Assembly: GCA_030065655.1 (NCBI GenBank)
Contig: JASJDT010000017.1
Location: 1-43,009 of the forward strand
From: Desulfocapsaceae bacterium
GTDB taxonomy: Bacteria; Desulfobacterota; Desulfobulbia; Desulfobulbales; Desulfocapsaceae
Length of the DNA stretch: 43,009 bases
Reading direction: 5' to 3'
The position numbers and the translations under genes were made by a program. How positions within the stretch are numbered: the stretch's first letter is position 1; each line of letters begins with the position of its first letter. Under the pieces are notes generated by a model that saw only the letters and a program-made list of their open reading frames with translations, was not told the origin of the DNA and made no database searches. Positions 1 through 8,381 of this stretch are shown piece by piece.

Positions 1-930
1 AATAAGCGTCCTGATATCTGGCTTACTTATCATTCCTACTATAAAGCGCCTGATGTCATCGGTCCTCTCTGTTGCCGTCTGCTCAATATTCCCTATGTGA
101 TTTTTCAGGGCATTTACTCTACGAAACGGAGAAAAAAGATTAAAACCTGGGCAGGATTTTATCTCAACCGGATGGCGCTGTGCCAGGCGGTCTGTATATT
201 TTCCAACAAGAGACCTGATTATAAAAATCTGCAAAGACTCGTTCCCGCAGACCGACTGATGTACATCGCTCCGGGTCTACACCCCAGCGAATTTACCTTT
301 GATGCTGAAGCCAGGAAAAAAATTCGGTTGGAACTGCATGCGGATAACAGACTGGTTGTTATGACGGCAGCCATGTTCCGTCCGGGAGTAAAAACCAGAG
401 GCGTTCTCCAAGTCATCGAAAGTTGCGGCCGATTGGTTGCCAAGGGTTACGACCCTTTGCTTCTCATCGCCGGCGATGGCATTGAAAAAGAAAAGATCAT
501 CCAGGCGGCAACCGATGCCTTGGGCGAGAGCGCCGTACTGCTGGGTAGATTGTCCCGTGGGGCGATGAAAGATTATTATAGCGGTGCCGATATCTTCGCT
601 TTTCCCGGAATTGAAGAATCACTAGGGATGGTATTTCTCGAGGCTCAGGCCTGCGGTCTTCCAGTGGTTGCCTGCAGTGATTGGGGCGCCAGTGAAGCGG
701 TTGTCGATGGAGAGACCGGTCTGCTCTCCAGGGCTGCCGAAAAACACATTTTTGATCATCATCTTGAGCAACTTGCAGGCGATGAAGATCTGCGCCGGAG
801 GATGGGCAAAGCCGCTGCCCATCATGTACGGCAGATCCATGATATCGAGAGAAACTATGCGGTAATGCTGCACCATCTGCAGGAAATAGCCGCAAAAAAT
901 CATGGACGGGAAATAGTTGACCTGAAGTGA
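1..930 (+). CDS. GT4-family glycosyltransferase, 5' end cut by window
   Basis: The reading frame is open from base 1, so the gene begins outside the window; the GTG at 97 is internal. About 309 codons are visible: the end of the N-terminal Rossmann lobe and the whole C-terminal GT-B lobe. The nucleotide-sugar site is recognisable in the segment VMTAAMFRPGVKTRG, then LLIAGDG, then GADIFAFPGIEESLGMVFLE, which holds the two Glu residues of the GT4 EX7E motif, followed by AQACGLPVVA. The family transfers a sugar from a nucleotide-activated donor, usually in lipopolysaccharide, exopolysaccharide or glycolipid synthesis at the inner face of the membrane. Donor and acceptor cannot be read from this part. 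No other glycan gene follows, so this is the 3' end of whatever cluster lies upstream. Family assignment is firm; specific role unknown. Confidence 0.88.
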   Translation, partial: NKRPDIWLTYHSYYKAPDVIGPLCCRLLNIPYVIFQGIYSTKRRKKIKTWAGFYLNRMALCQAVCIFSNKRPDYKNLQRLVPADRLMYIAPGLHPSEFTFDAEARKKIRLELHADNRLVVMTAAMFRPGVKTRGVLQVIESCGRLVAKGYDPLLLIAGDGIEKEKIIQAATDALGESAVLLGRLSRGAMKDYYSGADIFAFPGIEESLGMVFLEAQACGLPVVACSDWGASEAVVDGETGLLSRAAEKHIFDHHLEQLAGDEDLRRRMGKAAAHHVRQIHDIERNYAVMLHHLQEIAAKNHGREIVDLK

Positions 931-1046
931 AATCTGTAATACTACTGTATTTGTAAGTTGGGAAGTATACTCAGTAATTACGGCCGGGCCTTGAGTAATC
1001 GCTCAGGGTTCTCAGTTTCTTTACTCCTAAGCAAAGAGGTGAGAGG

Positions 1047-1229
1047 ATGAAAATCGCGATTAATTTGAATCTTGTTGAATTTACCCCTGAAAATGAGCAG
1101 GAAGAAAAAGATCTCGACGAGGTGTGGAAAGTTGTTGTCGATTGTGTCAGGGCCAATCAGAAACTGGTACCGGTCGGAGAGTATGTACCGGGTAAAAGTG
1201 AGTTTGCCCGCTTCGCCATCGAGGATTAA
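1047..1229 (+). CDS. Small acidic protein of unknown function (60 aa)
   Basis: ATG start with a strong purine-rich ribosome-binding site (agaggtgagagg) directly upstream and a strong intrinsic terminator about 55 bases after the stop, so it looks like a complete single-gene transcription unit. The product is soluble and rich in Glu/Asp and Val/Leu, begins MKIAINLNLVEFTPENEQEE and ends in a short acidic tail, with no Cys motif, signal peptide or membrane segment. I do not recognise the family and assign no function. The start signal and terminator, rather than similarity, are the evidence that it is real. Confidence 0.62.
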   Translation: MKIAINLNLVEFTPENEQEEKDLDEVWKVVVDCVRANQKLVPVGEYVPGKSEFARFAIED

Positions 1230-1284
1230 GCGAAAAACGCTGAAATGATAAGCTAATTATAAATTTCTAGTTTTAGAGTTCATG

Positions 1285-1320
1285 AAAAGGATGTGGGATG
1301 CTCCCACATCCTTTTCTTTT
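1285..1320 (+). terminator. Intrinsic terminator after the 60-aa gene
   Basis: Perfect 14-bp inverted repeat: AAAAGGATGTGGGA at 1285-1298 pairs with TCCCACATCCTTTT at 1302-1315 around a 3-base loop, followed by a T-rich tail (ttttctttttt). The stem ends in A/T pairs, so it may work in both directions, but there is no reverse gene to terminate. Confidence 0.88.
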
Positions 1321-1641
1321 TTCCCCTCCTGCAAAGAACCCAGCTCTGCTTCTGTCTCTTTCTTTTTTTACTCCGCAATTGATATTTCTTGATCTGCTGT
1401 TCTCAGAGAATATTAGCAGCCATTCTATATATTTATTTCCGATGATCCGCTATTTATCTCCGGCAGTTAACCAGTACCAAATTGCCTATTTCACAAATTT
1501 GTTAATTTTCTGTTATTGAAAATTTGCAATTTAGCCGAGAAAGGCCATAGAATACTTTTGTTTCAAGTCGTCCTGGCAGCAATTCTGGATGCTCCGGGAA
1601 AATTTAAGAATAATTATCCTTCTACCAGCAGAGGTATGTAT
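1321..1641. other. Gene-free leader region upstream of the chemoreceptor
   Basis: About 320 A/T-rich bases between the terminator and the preferred start of the chemoreceptor. The chemoreceptor frame is open back to a TTG at 1516, but that extension has no ribosome-binding site and lacks receptor-like character, so I treat it as untranslated. I looked for a c-di-GMP riboswitch core (common before chemoreceptor genes in this group) and found none. No convincing promoter pair seen. Confidence 0.4.
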
Positions 1642-3693
1642 ATGCTCCGCAAGTTCAGAAATATGAAATTTACCACGAAGCTTCTGGTATCGATGATCTC
1701 CGTGGTGATCGTTTCTATTCTCATTATGTCCGGAAATGCCATCCGCATGTCTAATCAAGGCTTGTATGCCCTGGGTGAGGGTGCCCTGGTGAATATTCAC
1801 CAGGGTTTATATAACTCGCTGGTAGCAATTGATGAGAATGTTCGCAATAAGCTTAATGGCGATCTTCTTTTGCTGGAGCGGAAGATTTTATCGAACGGTG
1901 GTATTTTTCTCGATGATTTTCAGGAGATTGAAACCACCATGATCAATCAGATCACCAAGCAAGCGGAAACCAAAACCATTCCGAAACTCCAGGCGGGCAT
2001 TCTCTACCTCAATGATGACACCGATATCGTCGATGAAATTCAGGAAATAACCGGAGCTACCGCTACAGTATTCCAACTGGTCGACGACAAATTGCTGCGC
2101 ATCTCTACAAACGTACGTAAAACCGATGGTGAGCGGGCCATTGGCACCTATATCCCCTCGAACAGTCCGGTTTATCAAACCATTATGAATGGTGAGATTT
2201 TTAGGGGCAAGGCTTATGTGGTCAACGACTGGTATCTCACCGCCTATAAACCACTGAAAAACAGTGATGGCGATATTGTCGGGGCAATTTATGTGGGCCA
2301 ACTGATGATTTCTGATCAGGTGCGTAAGCTGGTTTCCGAGACCAAAATCGGGCCCGGCTATTTCTTCGTTTATACCGATGAGGGATCAGTGCTTATTCAT
2401 CCGAGTCTCACTCCCGAAGATAATCTTTTCGAGATCGTGCCAGTCTTTAAGGAGCCGGATGGGCTTGTGCGCTATCCCTGGAAAGGTGAGGACAAAGTTA
2501 CCTATAAAAAACGCATCGATGATTGGGGTGTCTCTCTGGCGGTCGGGCTGAACAGGGTCGATATTGTCGACGGATTAGATGCAAAGATGCTGCGCAACAA
2601 CCTCCTCGTCGGTCTGCTGGTTGTCGCGGCCGGCGTTCTGGTCACCATTTTTCTGGTGAGCTCCATCAACAATCCGCTCAAGGAACTGGCGGAAAAGGCC
2701 ATCAAAGTGGGGGATGGTGACTACACCATCAACTTCTCCTCCCAGGTGGATGATGCCATCGGCCAACTCACCAACTCGCTGGGGGTGATGGTGGCCAAGG
2801 GCAAAGAGATGCTCGAGGATATCATCAAATCCTCTCAATCATTGTCTGCAGCATCTACGGAGCTGGCCACGATTTCAGATCAGATGGTCGGTAACGCCGA
2901 ATCAACCACCGAAATCGCCGATGATGCCTCGAAAAACGCCCAAGAGGTCTCCGACAACATGGCTTCCGTTTCGGCGGCAATGGAGCAGTCGACGGTCAAC
3001 CTCGATATGATCGCTTCCGGTTCTGAGGAGATGGGCAACACCATCAAGGAGATTGCAGAAAACAGTGCTCGGGCCCGTCAGACAACGGAGCAGGCAGTTG
3101 TCAGTGCCGACAAATCTCACGAAAGCATCATCGGGTTAGGTGAAGCGGCCAAAGCGATTGGCTCTATTACCGAGACAATTACCGAAATTTCCGAGCAAAC
3201 CAACCTTCTTGCTCTCAACGCCACCATAGAGGCGGCTCGAGCAGGCGAAGCCGGTAAGGGCTTTGCCGTTGTTGCCAACGAGATCAAAGACCTGGCCCAG
3301 GGTACGGCAGAGGCTACGGGGAAAATCAAAGAGGCAATCGAGGGCATTCAGAACAAAACCTCGGTAACTGTCAAGGAAATTGAGGAAATCAGTGGTATTA
3401 TTACCAGCATTGATGAAATCGTGAATGGCATTGTTACAGCAGTGGAAGAACAATCCATCACCACTAACGAGATCGTTAATAATGTCAGCCAGGCTTCTCA
3501 AGGAATTGGTGAAATCAATGAAAATGTGGCCAACAGCAACCAGATGACCTCGGAGATGAGCGAGGGTGTCGGCCAGGTAAAAGAACGGTCTTTGGAGGTC
3601 AAGCAGAGTAGTCAGCATGTACGTACTTCTGCAGATGAGCTTTCATCTCTTGCTGAGCGATTAACGAAGTTGGTGGCACAGTTCAAGATCTAA
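1642..3693 (+). CDS. Methyl-accepting chemotaxis protein with large periplasmic Cache-type sensor
   Basis: Membrane chemoreceptor of about 683 aa that senses a ligand outside the cytoplasm and controls CheA/CheW. Order: short basic N-terminus; TM1 about residues 12-30; periplasmic sensor about 31-317 that looks like a Cache3/Cache2 tandem; TM2 about 318-338; HAMP about 339-395 ([20 protein letters not shown]); long coiled-coil signalling domain with the conserved hairpin tip [19 protein letters not shown] near residue 518, then [15 protein letters not shown]. It ends LVAQFKI and has no CheR/CheB-tethering pentapeptide. I chose the ATG at 1642 because agaggt lies 6 bases upstream; the ATG at 1636 is too close to that site. 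Ligand unknown. No che genes adjacent, so it is an orphan receptor with its own terminator. Confidence 0.93.
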   Translation: MLRKFRNMKFTTKLLVSMISVVIVSILIMSGNAIRMSNQGLYALGEGALVNIHQGLYNSLVAIDENVRNKLNGDLLLLERKILSNGGIFLDDFQEIETTMINQITKQAETKTIPKLQAGILYLNDDTDIVDEIQEITGATATVFQLVDDKLLRISTNVRKTDGERAIGTYIPSNSPVYQTIMNGEIFRGKAYVVNDWYLTAYKPLKNSDGDIVGAIYVGQLMISDQVRKLVSETKIGPGYFFVYTDEGSVLIHPSLTPEDNLFEIVPVFKEPDGLVRYPWKGEDKVTYKKRIDDWGVSLAVGLNRVDIVDGLDAKMLRNNLLVGLLVVAAGVLVTIFLVSSINNPLKELAEKAIKVGDGDYTINFSSQVDDAIGQLTNSLGVMVAKGKEMLEDIIKSSQSLSAASTELATISDQMVGNAESTTEIADDASKNAQEVSDNMASVSAAMEQSTVNLDMIASGSEEMGNTIKEIAENSARARQTTEQAVVSADKSHESIIGLGEAAKAIGSITETITEISEQTNLLALNATIEAARAGEAGKGFAVVANEIKDLAQGTAEATGKIKEAIEGIQNKTSVTVKEIEEISGIITSIDEIVNGIVTAVEEQSITTNEIVNNVSQASQGIGEINENVANSNQMTSEMSEGVGQVKERSLEVKQSSQHVRTSADELSSLAERLTKLVAQFKI

Positions 3694-3755
3694 AAGCCAT
3701 TTGTGAAATTGTCGGGAGCAGGGGGGAAGTGATAAAGCAAAGCCTGCTTCGGCAG

Positions 3756-3795
3756 AAGGGGAAGGATGATTCATCCTTCCCCTTTCTTGTTTTTG
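3756..3795 (+). terminator. Intrinsic terminator after the chemoreceptor
   Basis: 13-bp perfect stem, AAGGGGAAGGATG at 3756-3768 pairing with CATCCTTCCCCTT at 3772-3784 around a 3-base loop, followed by tcttgttttt. It lies 60 bases after the stop. Confidence 0.87.
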
Positions 3796-3920
3796 ACAGA
3801 TTGTCAGAAGTTAGGCGTTGGCTGTCTAAGAGGGATAAGCATCTTGGAAGTAGTTTAGGATAACGGCCATAAAATAGGTCCCGCTTCCTTATTCCTTCGC
3901 GGCTACTAAGAAGAAAGGTG

Positions 3921-4991
3921 CTAAACTTTGAAGCGAATATTGAGGATATCGCCGTCAAGGACGATATAGTCCTTGCCTTCTAGGCCCATTTTCCCGGCTT
4001 TTTTTAAAGCCGTTTCACTGCCATGTTCCATGAGTTCGTCGTATTTCATAACCTCGGCCCGGATAAATCCCCGCTGCAGATCGGAGTGAATAACTCCGGC
4101 GGCAACCGGAGCAGGGGAGTTTCGACGCACCAGCCATTGGCGCACTTCATCTTCTCCTACCGTGAAAAAGGATATCAAACCCAGTGCCTTAAGGCATAAC
4201 CTGGTAAGCATCCCCAGCGCTGGTTCGGCAATTTCCAAATCGTCAAGGAAGTCCTGGCGTTCCTCCTCAGATTCGAGTAGGGCGATTTCCGATTCAACCT
4301 GAGCAGAGACAATCATTGCTTCCATTTTCGCGGTGGTACATTTCTCCTCAACTTTGGTGAGAAGTTCGCTTTCTCCCAATTCCTCCTCAGCTACATTGAA
4401 GGCCAGGATCATCTCTTTTTTAGTTATGAAGGGATAGCTTCTGATAAGCATTTCTTCATCTTCACTCATCTCTAACAGACGCAGAGGCTTCTCTTCTTCG
4501 AGGTGAGCGAGAATCTTCTTGAGAAGGGCGAGTTCCTTCTCCTGTTGCTCATCTTTCTTCTTTTTCATGGCCAACTCAATACGTTCAATACGTTTTTCCA
4601 CGAAAATCTGATCATGCATGAGCAACTCGGAGTCGACCATCTCCATATCCCGCAACGGGTCGACCGAGCCGTCGGCATGATAGACTGCCTCATCTTCAAA
4701 GGCACGAATTACATGACAGATCGCATCGACATCGGCGATGTCCTTGAAAATTGAACCCTTGGCAATATTTTCCTTCTCGAGCTTGGGGAGTAGCACGAGT
4801 TCGATTTTGGCTCGAACCGCGCTTTTGGGAGAGTAGAGTTTAACCAGTTGTTCAAACCTGTCGTCCTGTACTTCACCATTGCCGGGAAGCGGTTTGGCAG
4901 GCCCGGATTGTTCACGCAGAATATTGCCGGTAAGGGTTTGGAAGAGCGTTTTTTTACCTGTCTGGGGCAGGCCGATTATCCCGATTTTCAT
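3921..4991 (-). CDS. YchF-like TGS-domain protein with eroded GTPase motifs
   Basis: 356 aa, close to the length of YchF/OLA1 P-loop ATPases, which bind ribosomes. The layout matches: P-loop at the N-terminus, helical coiled-coil insert about residues 130-170 rich in Glu/Lys, and a C-terminal TGS region (FFTVGEDEVRQWLVRRN ... GVIHSDLQRGFIRAEVMKYDE ... GKDYIVLDGDILNIRF). The nucleotide site is abnormal. The P-loop reads GLPQTGKKT where the family has GLPNVGKST, so the Mg-binding Ser is Lys. The switch-II segment, normally VDIAGL, reads VLLPKL and has neither Asp nor Gly. The G4-like NVAE segment remains. I infer a diverged paralogue that may not hydrolyse nucleotide; a second canonical ychF would be expected elsewhere. 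The gene is monocistronic and starts with ATG at 4991. Confidence 0.85.
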   Translation of the reverse strand: MKIGIIGLPQTGKKTLFQTLTGNILREQSGPAKPLPGNGEVQDDRFEQLVKLYSPKSAVRAKIELVLLPKLEKENIAKGSIFKDIADVDAICHVIRAFEDEAVYHADGSVDPLRDMEMVDSELLMHDQIFVEKRIERIELAMKKKKDEQQEKELALLKKILAHLEEEKPLRLLEMSEDEEMLIRSYPFITKKEMILAFNVAEEELGESELLTKVEEKCTTAKMEAMIVSAQVESEIALLESEEERQDFLDDLEIAEPALGMLTRLCLKALGLISFFTVGEDEVRQWLVRRNSPAPVAAGVIHSDLQRGFIRAEVMKYDELMEHGSETALKKAGKMGLEGKDYIVLDGDILNIRFKV

Positions 4992-5477
4992 ATGATTCCT
5001 CTATATTATTTGGCCCTAATGAGTGGCCGGAAAGCGGCGGTGTGTTAAGATGCCGGGCGTGTATTCATCTTCGCGGTAATGCAAGTGATGTGTTTATATT
5101 GGTTCTCAGCGGAAAAATCAAGTCGAACTCAGGGGGTTGGGGAAATAGGCGGACAATTATGCGGAAATCATCTCTTAAGGCTTATCAGGACAAGCTGAAG
5201 ACAGGACGGGGCGATTTTCTTGAATGATGTTAATTCGTAGTTACATTGCCTACCATGTGAGCCGCTTGCAAAACTATATTTTCACCCAAACTCTTTGTTG
5301 TGCTCAAAATTTTATCCGTCGGTAAGCGAGTGTAGTGAGACTCCGAGATATGCTTTATATGCCTGTGGTAAAATTTTTCGAATGCCTCGATTTTGAACAA
5401 AAATCTTACTTTTGCAAGGGGCTCATGTGATTGCTGTTTTGAAGGTAATTGTTCAACCAATTGTTAAGGAGAAATAA
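4992..5477. other. Gene-poor gap between the YchF-like gene and a small gene
   Basis: About 490 bases. It holds a 61-codon forward frame (5042-5227) and a 76-codon reverse frame (5230-5460), neither with a ribosome-binding site or recognisable product. It probably carries the promoters for the two flanking genes, but I see no clear -35/-10 pair. Confidence 0.4.
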
Positions 5478-5666
5478 ATGGACCATAAAGCGCCATTAGA
5501 CAAAGATAAGATCGATCCAGAACGGATGAAAATACTGCGCAATCTGCCAGTGGAAGTCAAAGCGCAGCTCACCGGGGAAGAGGCGCAGGCTTTTCTCTAC
5601 GGCGAGCCTCTTCCCGAAAGCCTGGTCGAGAAGCTCAAGGACTTTATTGTCATCGATAATAATTGA
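5478..5666 (+). CDS. Small charged protein of unknown function (62 aa)
   Basis: ATG start preceded by taaggagaaata, a near-ideal ribosome-binding site at good spacing. The product (MDHKAPLDKDKIDPERMKIL...) is rich in Asp, Glu, Lys and Pro, soluble, with one probable helix (VEVKAQLTGEEAQAFL) and a hydrophobic Val/Ile patch before the end. No Cys, signal peptide or membrane span. Family not recognised; no function offered. A hairpin-forming sequence follows the stop directly. Confidence 0.6.
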   Translation: MDHKAPLDKDKIDPERMKILRNLPVEVKAQLTGEEAQAFLYGEPLPESLVEKLKDFIVIDNN

Positions 5667-5671
5667 CATGG

Positions 5672-5696
5672 CGCAGCAAGCGTTATAACGCTGTTG
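5672..5696. repeat. Imperfect inverted repeat after the 62-aa gene
   Basis: The 14-base palindrome AGCGTTATAACGCT lies at 5679-5692, and the flanks (gcagca / tgttgc) extend the pairing with one bulge. There is no T-run, so a standard terminator is unlikely. It could be an mRNA 3'-end stabiliser or a protein site. Confidence 0.4.
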
Positions 5697-5730
5697 CACC
5701 ATGTTGAGAGCTCTAACTCCACAAGCGGGA

Positions 5731-5757
5731 CTCTTTTCAGTATCCCTTTGAGGGGTG
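5731..5757 (-). repeat. Dispersed repeat, copy A
   Basis: On the reverse strand this reads ACCCCTCAAAGGGATACTGA, then AAAGAG. The same core (ACCCCT, 3-base spacer, AGGG or GGGG, any base, TACTGAA, any base, AGA) recurs at 24898-24924 and 42877-42904. Inside each copy CCCCT/AGGGG is a small inverted repeat. A second block at 5822-5849, just downstream, is 25/28 identical to 42906-42933. Confidence 0.55.
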
Positions 5758-5821
5758 GAAGTGCCTTGGAGATAGTTCCAAGGTAGCCATTATTTACACG
5801 TCCCGTTTTCAAGTTTTTATA

Positions 5822-5849
5822 ACAGAAATGAATTTCTAAGGCACTAAAT
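5822..5849 (+). repeat. Dispersed repeat, second block next to copy A
   Basis: The 28 bases starting acagaaatgaatttctaagg and ending cactaaat match 42906-42933 at 25 of 28 positions. Here the block overlaps the stop codon of the cupin gene; the other copy lies just upstream of the quinone oxidoreductase start. Relative to the first block its orientation differs between the two sites. Confidence 0.5.
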
Positions 5850-6164
5850 AGGCGGGGCGATGGTCACGATTATCCGCATATCAGTTGTTGCCCGAACGCC
5901 ATGAGGTTCCCGAATTTCTGAGATCAGCAGATCACCGGTTTTTGCCGGGATGGCATCGTCATCCTCACCGAGGAAAAATCCTTCTCCTTCAAACACCAGA
6001 ATTGACAGCTGGCCATCAAGGTCATGCGAGTGTACCGGAAAGGTAGCACCGGCAGCCAGGTTGAAATTGATAATTTTAAAGTGAGGCGAATCTTCCACCA
6101 GGAAGAAGCGGGTCATTTGGCCTTCGCTGAATTCTCTGGTTGTGTCCAGATCAATTTTCTTCAT
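5844..6164 (-). CDS. Small single-domain cupin protein
   Basis: 106 aa, about the size of a minimal single-cupin barrel. Cupin motif 1 is seen as GATFPVHSHDLDGQLSILVF followed by EGEG, with the two His of HxH and Gln in the place of the usual Glu; motif 2 is GDLLISEIREPHGV, giving the third His. A metal-binding three-His cupin is therefore likely, but whether it is an enzyme, a sensor or a storage protein cannot be told. Start ATG at 6164 follows aaaaggagctgct, a good ribosome-binding site. It lies 110 bases after ilvN on the same strand; the gap holds a short inverted repeat (6248-6261) without a T-run, so some read-through from the ilv operon is possible. The 3' end overlaps a dispersed repeat. 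Confidence 0.82.
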   Translation of the reverse strand: MKKIDLDTTREFSEGQMTRFFLVEDSPHFKIINFNLAAGATFPVHSHDLDGQLSILVFEGEGFFLGEDDDAIPAKTGDLLISEIREPHGVRATTDMRIIVTIAPPI

Positions 6165-6273
6165 AGCAGCTCCTTTTTCTGGTAAGTGTGAATACTACCC
6201 TTAATCGTATCTCCTTCTAAGTAAACCAGCAAAGAAGTAACTCGGCCTTGACCCTGGTCAAAAAAGTGTTTTT

Positions 6274-6567
6274 TTACATTTCCTCGACCAATTCTTCAAG
6301 TTTGCCAAAAAAAGCTTCACTGTTGCGCCGGTAATCGAGCGCACGCACATCTTCCAGTTTTTCAAGCTGTTTGATCACTTGCTCCAGCTTGTTTTTTTCC
6401 TTGACCAGCAGCCACATTTTCGAGGTATTACCACCAGTCATGGGAAAACAGAGAATTTTTTCTAGATTATAGGCCCTGCGAGAGAACAATCCACAGATGT
6501 GCGACATTGCTCCCGGATGATTATTGACGGTGAGCTCGATTAAGATGCCTTCTGTTGCCTTTTCCAT
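6274..6567 (-). CDS. ilvN: Acetolactate synthase small (regulatory) subunit
   Basis: 97 aa, the length of E. coli IlvN (isozyme I) and shorter than IlvH types. A single ACT domain fills it: ILIELTVNNHPGAMSHICGL, then FSRRAYNLEKILCFP and WLLVKEKNKLEQVIKQLEKL. It binds the catalytic IlvB subunit and confers valine feedback inhibition on the first common step of valine, leucine and isoleucine synthesis. ATG follows gaggaaaaca; the gene starts 12 bases after ilvB stops, so the pair is co-transcribed and controlled by the leader and attenuator upstream. Confidence 0.93.
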   Translation of the reverse strand: MEKATEGILIELTVNNHPGAMSHICGLFSRRAYNLEKILCFPMTGGNTSKMWLLVKEKNKLEQVIKQLEKLEDVRALDYRRNSEAFFGKLEELVEEM

Positions 6568-6579
6568 TGTTTTCCTCGC

Positions 6580-8268
6580 TTAATTTTTAATAGATGTCAT
6601 AAAACCGCCAATCATGGCTTTATTCGCAGCACCGGGGGGAACCATGGGATATACTTCTTCATCCTTGTCGATCGGAACATTGATGAGACAGGGTCCTGGG
6701 GCGTCAAGCGCATCGCCAAGCAGCTCACCGGCCAGCGGTGAATATTTGAAGTCCACGGATTTCATGCCAAAACCCCTGGCAATGGTGGCGAAGTCGATAT
6801 CGATGGTAAAGTCGCAGGCAAAGTGAGCGTTGTCATAGAAAAGTCCCTGCTGTTGCCGGACTAAGCCCAACGAGTTGTTGTTCAAGACGATGATTTTGAT
6901 GTTGAGGTTTTGCTCGACCACAGTGGCCAACTCCTGAATGTTCATCTGCAAGCTGCCGTCACCGCTGAAACAGACCACCTGTCTGTCCGGATGAGCAAGC
7001 GCCGCCCCGATGGCAGCAGGCAGTCCGAAACCCATGGTGCCCAGCCCCCCTGAAGTAAGAAACTGGCGCGGTCTGGAAAAGGGGTACACCTGTGCCGTCC
7101 ACATCTGATGCTTACCGACATCGGTGCAGACTATGGCCTCTTCACCCACGAGTTGGGCAACCTTGCGAATGAGACCATAGGGTTTTTGCGGTACCAGCGA
7201 CTCGGGAATAGTAAGAGGATATTGCTGCTGCAACTGAGCGATCCGCTGGCGCCAATCGTGACGTTCCTGTTCGTTGACGAAGGGTAAAAGCTCGGCAAGA
7301 CAGCTTTTCATGTCACCGACCAGAGCGATGTTGGCCCTTTTGAGTTTGTGAACTTCACTGGGGTCGATGTCGATGTGGATAACATCGGCATTCGGACAGA
7401 ATTCGGATATCTTGCCGGTTGCCCGATCGTCGAAGCGGACGCCCGCAGCGATAAGCAGATCGCATTCTTCAAGAGCCATGTTGGTTGAACGGGCGGCATG
7501 CATGCCGAGCATGCCCAGGGCGTTGGGATGATTGGAGGCAATGGCGCCAAGTCCCATCAGGGTCATGGTTGCCGGCAGGCTGTTTTTTTCAACAAGTTTG
7601 CGGGCGAGATCGCTGGCGCCGCTGTTGATGGTGCCGCCGCCCAGATAGAGTATGGGCTTCTTTGCCGTATTGATCATTGCCGCCGCCTGTTTGACAAGAT
7701 CGCTGGCACAGGAGAGGGCCGGTTCAATAGGCAAAATTTCAGGCAATCTTTCAATTTTCATCTCTTGCAACTGGATATCCTTGGGTACATCGATCAATAC
7801 GGGGCCCGGTCTCCCCCTGGTGGCGATGGCGAAGGCCCGGCACAATAATTCTGGGATCTCATCAGCGTTGCGGATGAGAAAGTTATGTTTGGTTACCGGA
7901 ATGGACATGCCGTAAGTGTCCACCTCCTGGAAAGCATCAGTGCCGATAAGGGCTCTTGGAACCTGACCGGTGATACAGATCAGCGGTACGGAATCGAGGT
8001 AGGCATCGGCGATGGCGGTGAGGACGTTGGTGGCTCCGGGACCAGAGGTGGCGAAACAAACTCCCGGTTTACCGGTTGAACGGGACATACCCTGAGCTAT
8101 GAACCCGGCACCCTGTTCATGTCTGCTGAGCACATGTCTGATCCGTGTTGAGCGCTGCAAAGCAGCATAGAGCGGTAGATTGGCTCCGCCTGGAATGCCG
8201 GCAATTGTTGTAACGCCGTGCTGTTCAAGTATTCTGATGATCAATTCTGCCCCGTTCATCGTCTCCAT
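6580..8268 (-). CDS. ilvB: Acetolactate synthase large (catalytic) subunit
   Basis: 562 aa from the ATG at 8268, the length of E. coli IlvB. The frame is open 17 codons further, but only this ATG has a ribosome-binding site (gaggagagtaaca), and the extension would run into the attenuator T-run. ThDP-dependent enzyme: two pyruvate give acetolactate, or pyruvate plus 2-oxobutyrate give acetohydroxybutyrate. Visible: catalytic Glu in RHEQGAGFIAQG near residue 47, FATSGPGATN, the FAD/central domain (GVRFDDRATGKI, VIHIDIDPSEVHK), and the ThDP/Mg motif GDGSLQMNIQELAT with NN about 27 residues later. First gene of an ilvBN operon. Biosynthetic rather than catabolic because of the ilvN partner and leader peptide. 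Confidence 0.96.
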   Translation of the reverse strand: METMNGAELIIRILEQHGVTTIAGIPGGANLPLYAALQRSTRIRHVLSRHEQGAGFIAQGMSRSTGKPGVCFATSGPGATNVLTAIADAYLDSVPLICITGQVPRALIGTDAFQEVDTYGMSIPVTKHNFLIRNADEIPELLCRAFAIATRGRPGPVLIDVPKDIQLQEMKIERLPEILPIEPALSCASDLVKQAAAMINTAKKPILYLGGGTINSGASDLARKLVEKNSLPATMTLMGLGAIASNHPNALGMLGMHAARSTNMALEECDLLIAAGVRFDDRATGKISEFCPNADVIHIDIDPSEVHKLKRANIALVGDMKSCLAELLPFVNEQERHDWRQRIAQLQQQYPLTIPESLVPQKPYGLIRKVAQLVGEEAIVCTDVGKHQMWTAQVYPFSRPRQFLTSGGLGTMGFGLPAAIGAALAHPDRQVVCFSGDGSLQMNIQELATVVEQNLNIKIIVLNNNSLGLVRQQQGLFYDNAHFACDFTIDIDFATIARGFGMKSVDFKYSPLAGELLGDALDAPGPCLINVPIDKDEEVYPMVPPGAANKAMIGGFMTSIKN

Positions 8269-8317
8269 TGTTACTCTCCTCTGTTTCTGGTTATGGTTGA
8301 TTAAGATTTGATATGGC

Positions 8318-8355
8318 AAAAAAAAACCCCCTTCCGGCAGCGCCGGAAGGGGGTT
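8318..8355 (-). terminator. Transcription attenuator of ilvBN
   Basis: On the reverse strand AACCCCCTTCCGGC (8342-8355) and GCCGGAAGGGGGTT (8325-8338) form a perfect 14-bp stem with a 3-base loop, followed by nine T residues (A-run 8318-8326 on the given strand). It lies between the leader-peptide stop (8382) and the ilvB start (8268), where an amino-acid attenuator belongs. The left arm and loop (GGCGCT, 8339-8344) can instead pair with AGCGCC at 8389-8394 near the end of the leader-peptide gene, a possible antiterminator. Confidence 0.88.
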
Positions 8356-8381
8356 AACTAATTGGTGTAATTATTTATTCC

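Noticed and set aside
1321-1641. c-di-GMP riboswitch upstream of the chemoreceptor
   Set aside because: No GEMM-like core found in either orientation.
5042-5227. 61-codon forward frame
   Set aside because: Mixed composition, no start signal and no family; probably chance.
5230-5460. 76-codon reverse frame
   Set aside because: No ribosome-binding site, no recognisable motif, and it lies in a region likely to be regulatory. It could be a gene remnant, but nothing supports that.
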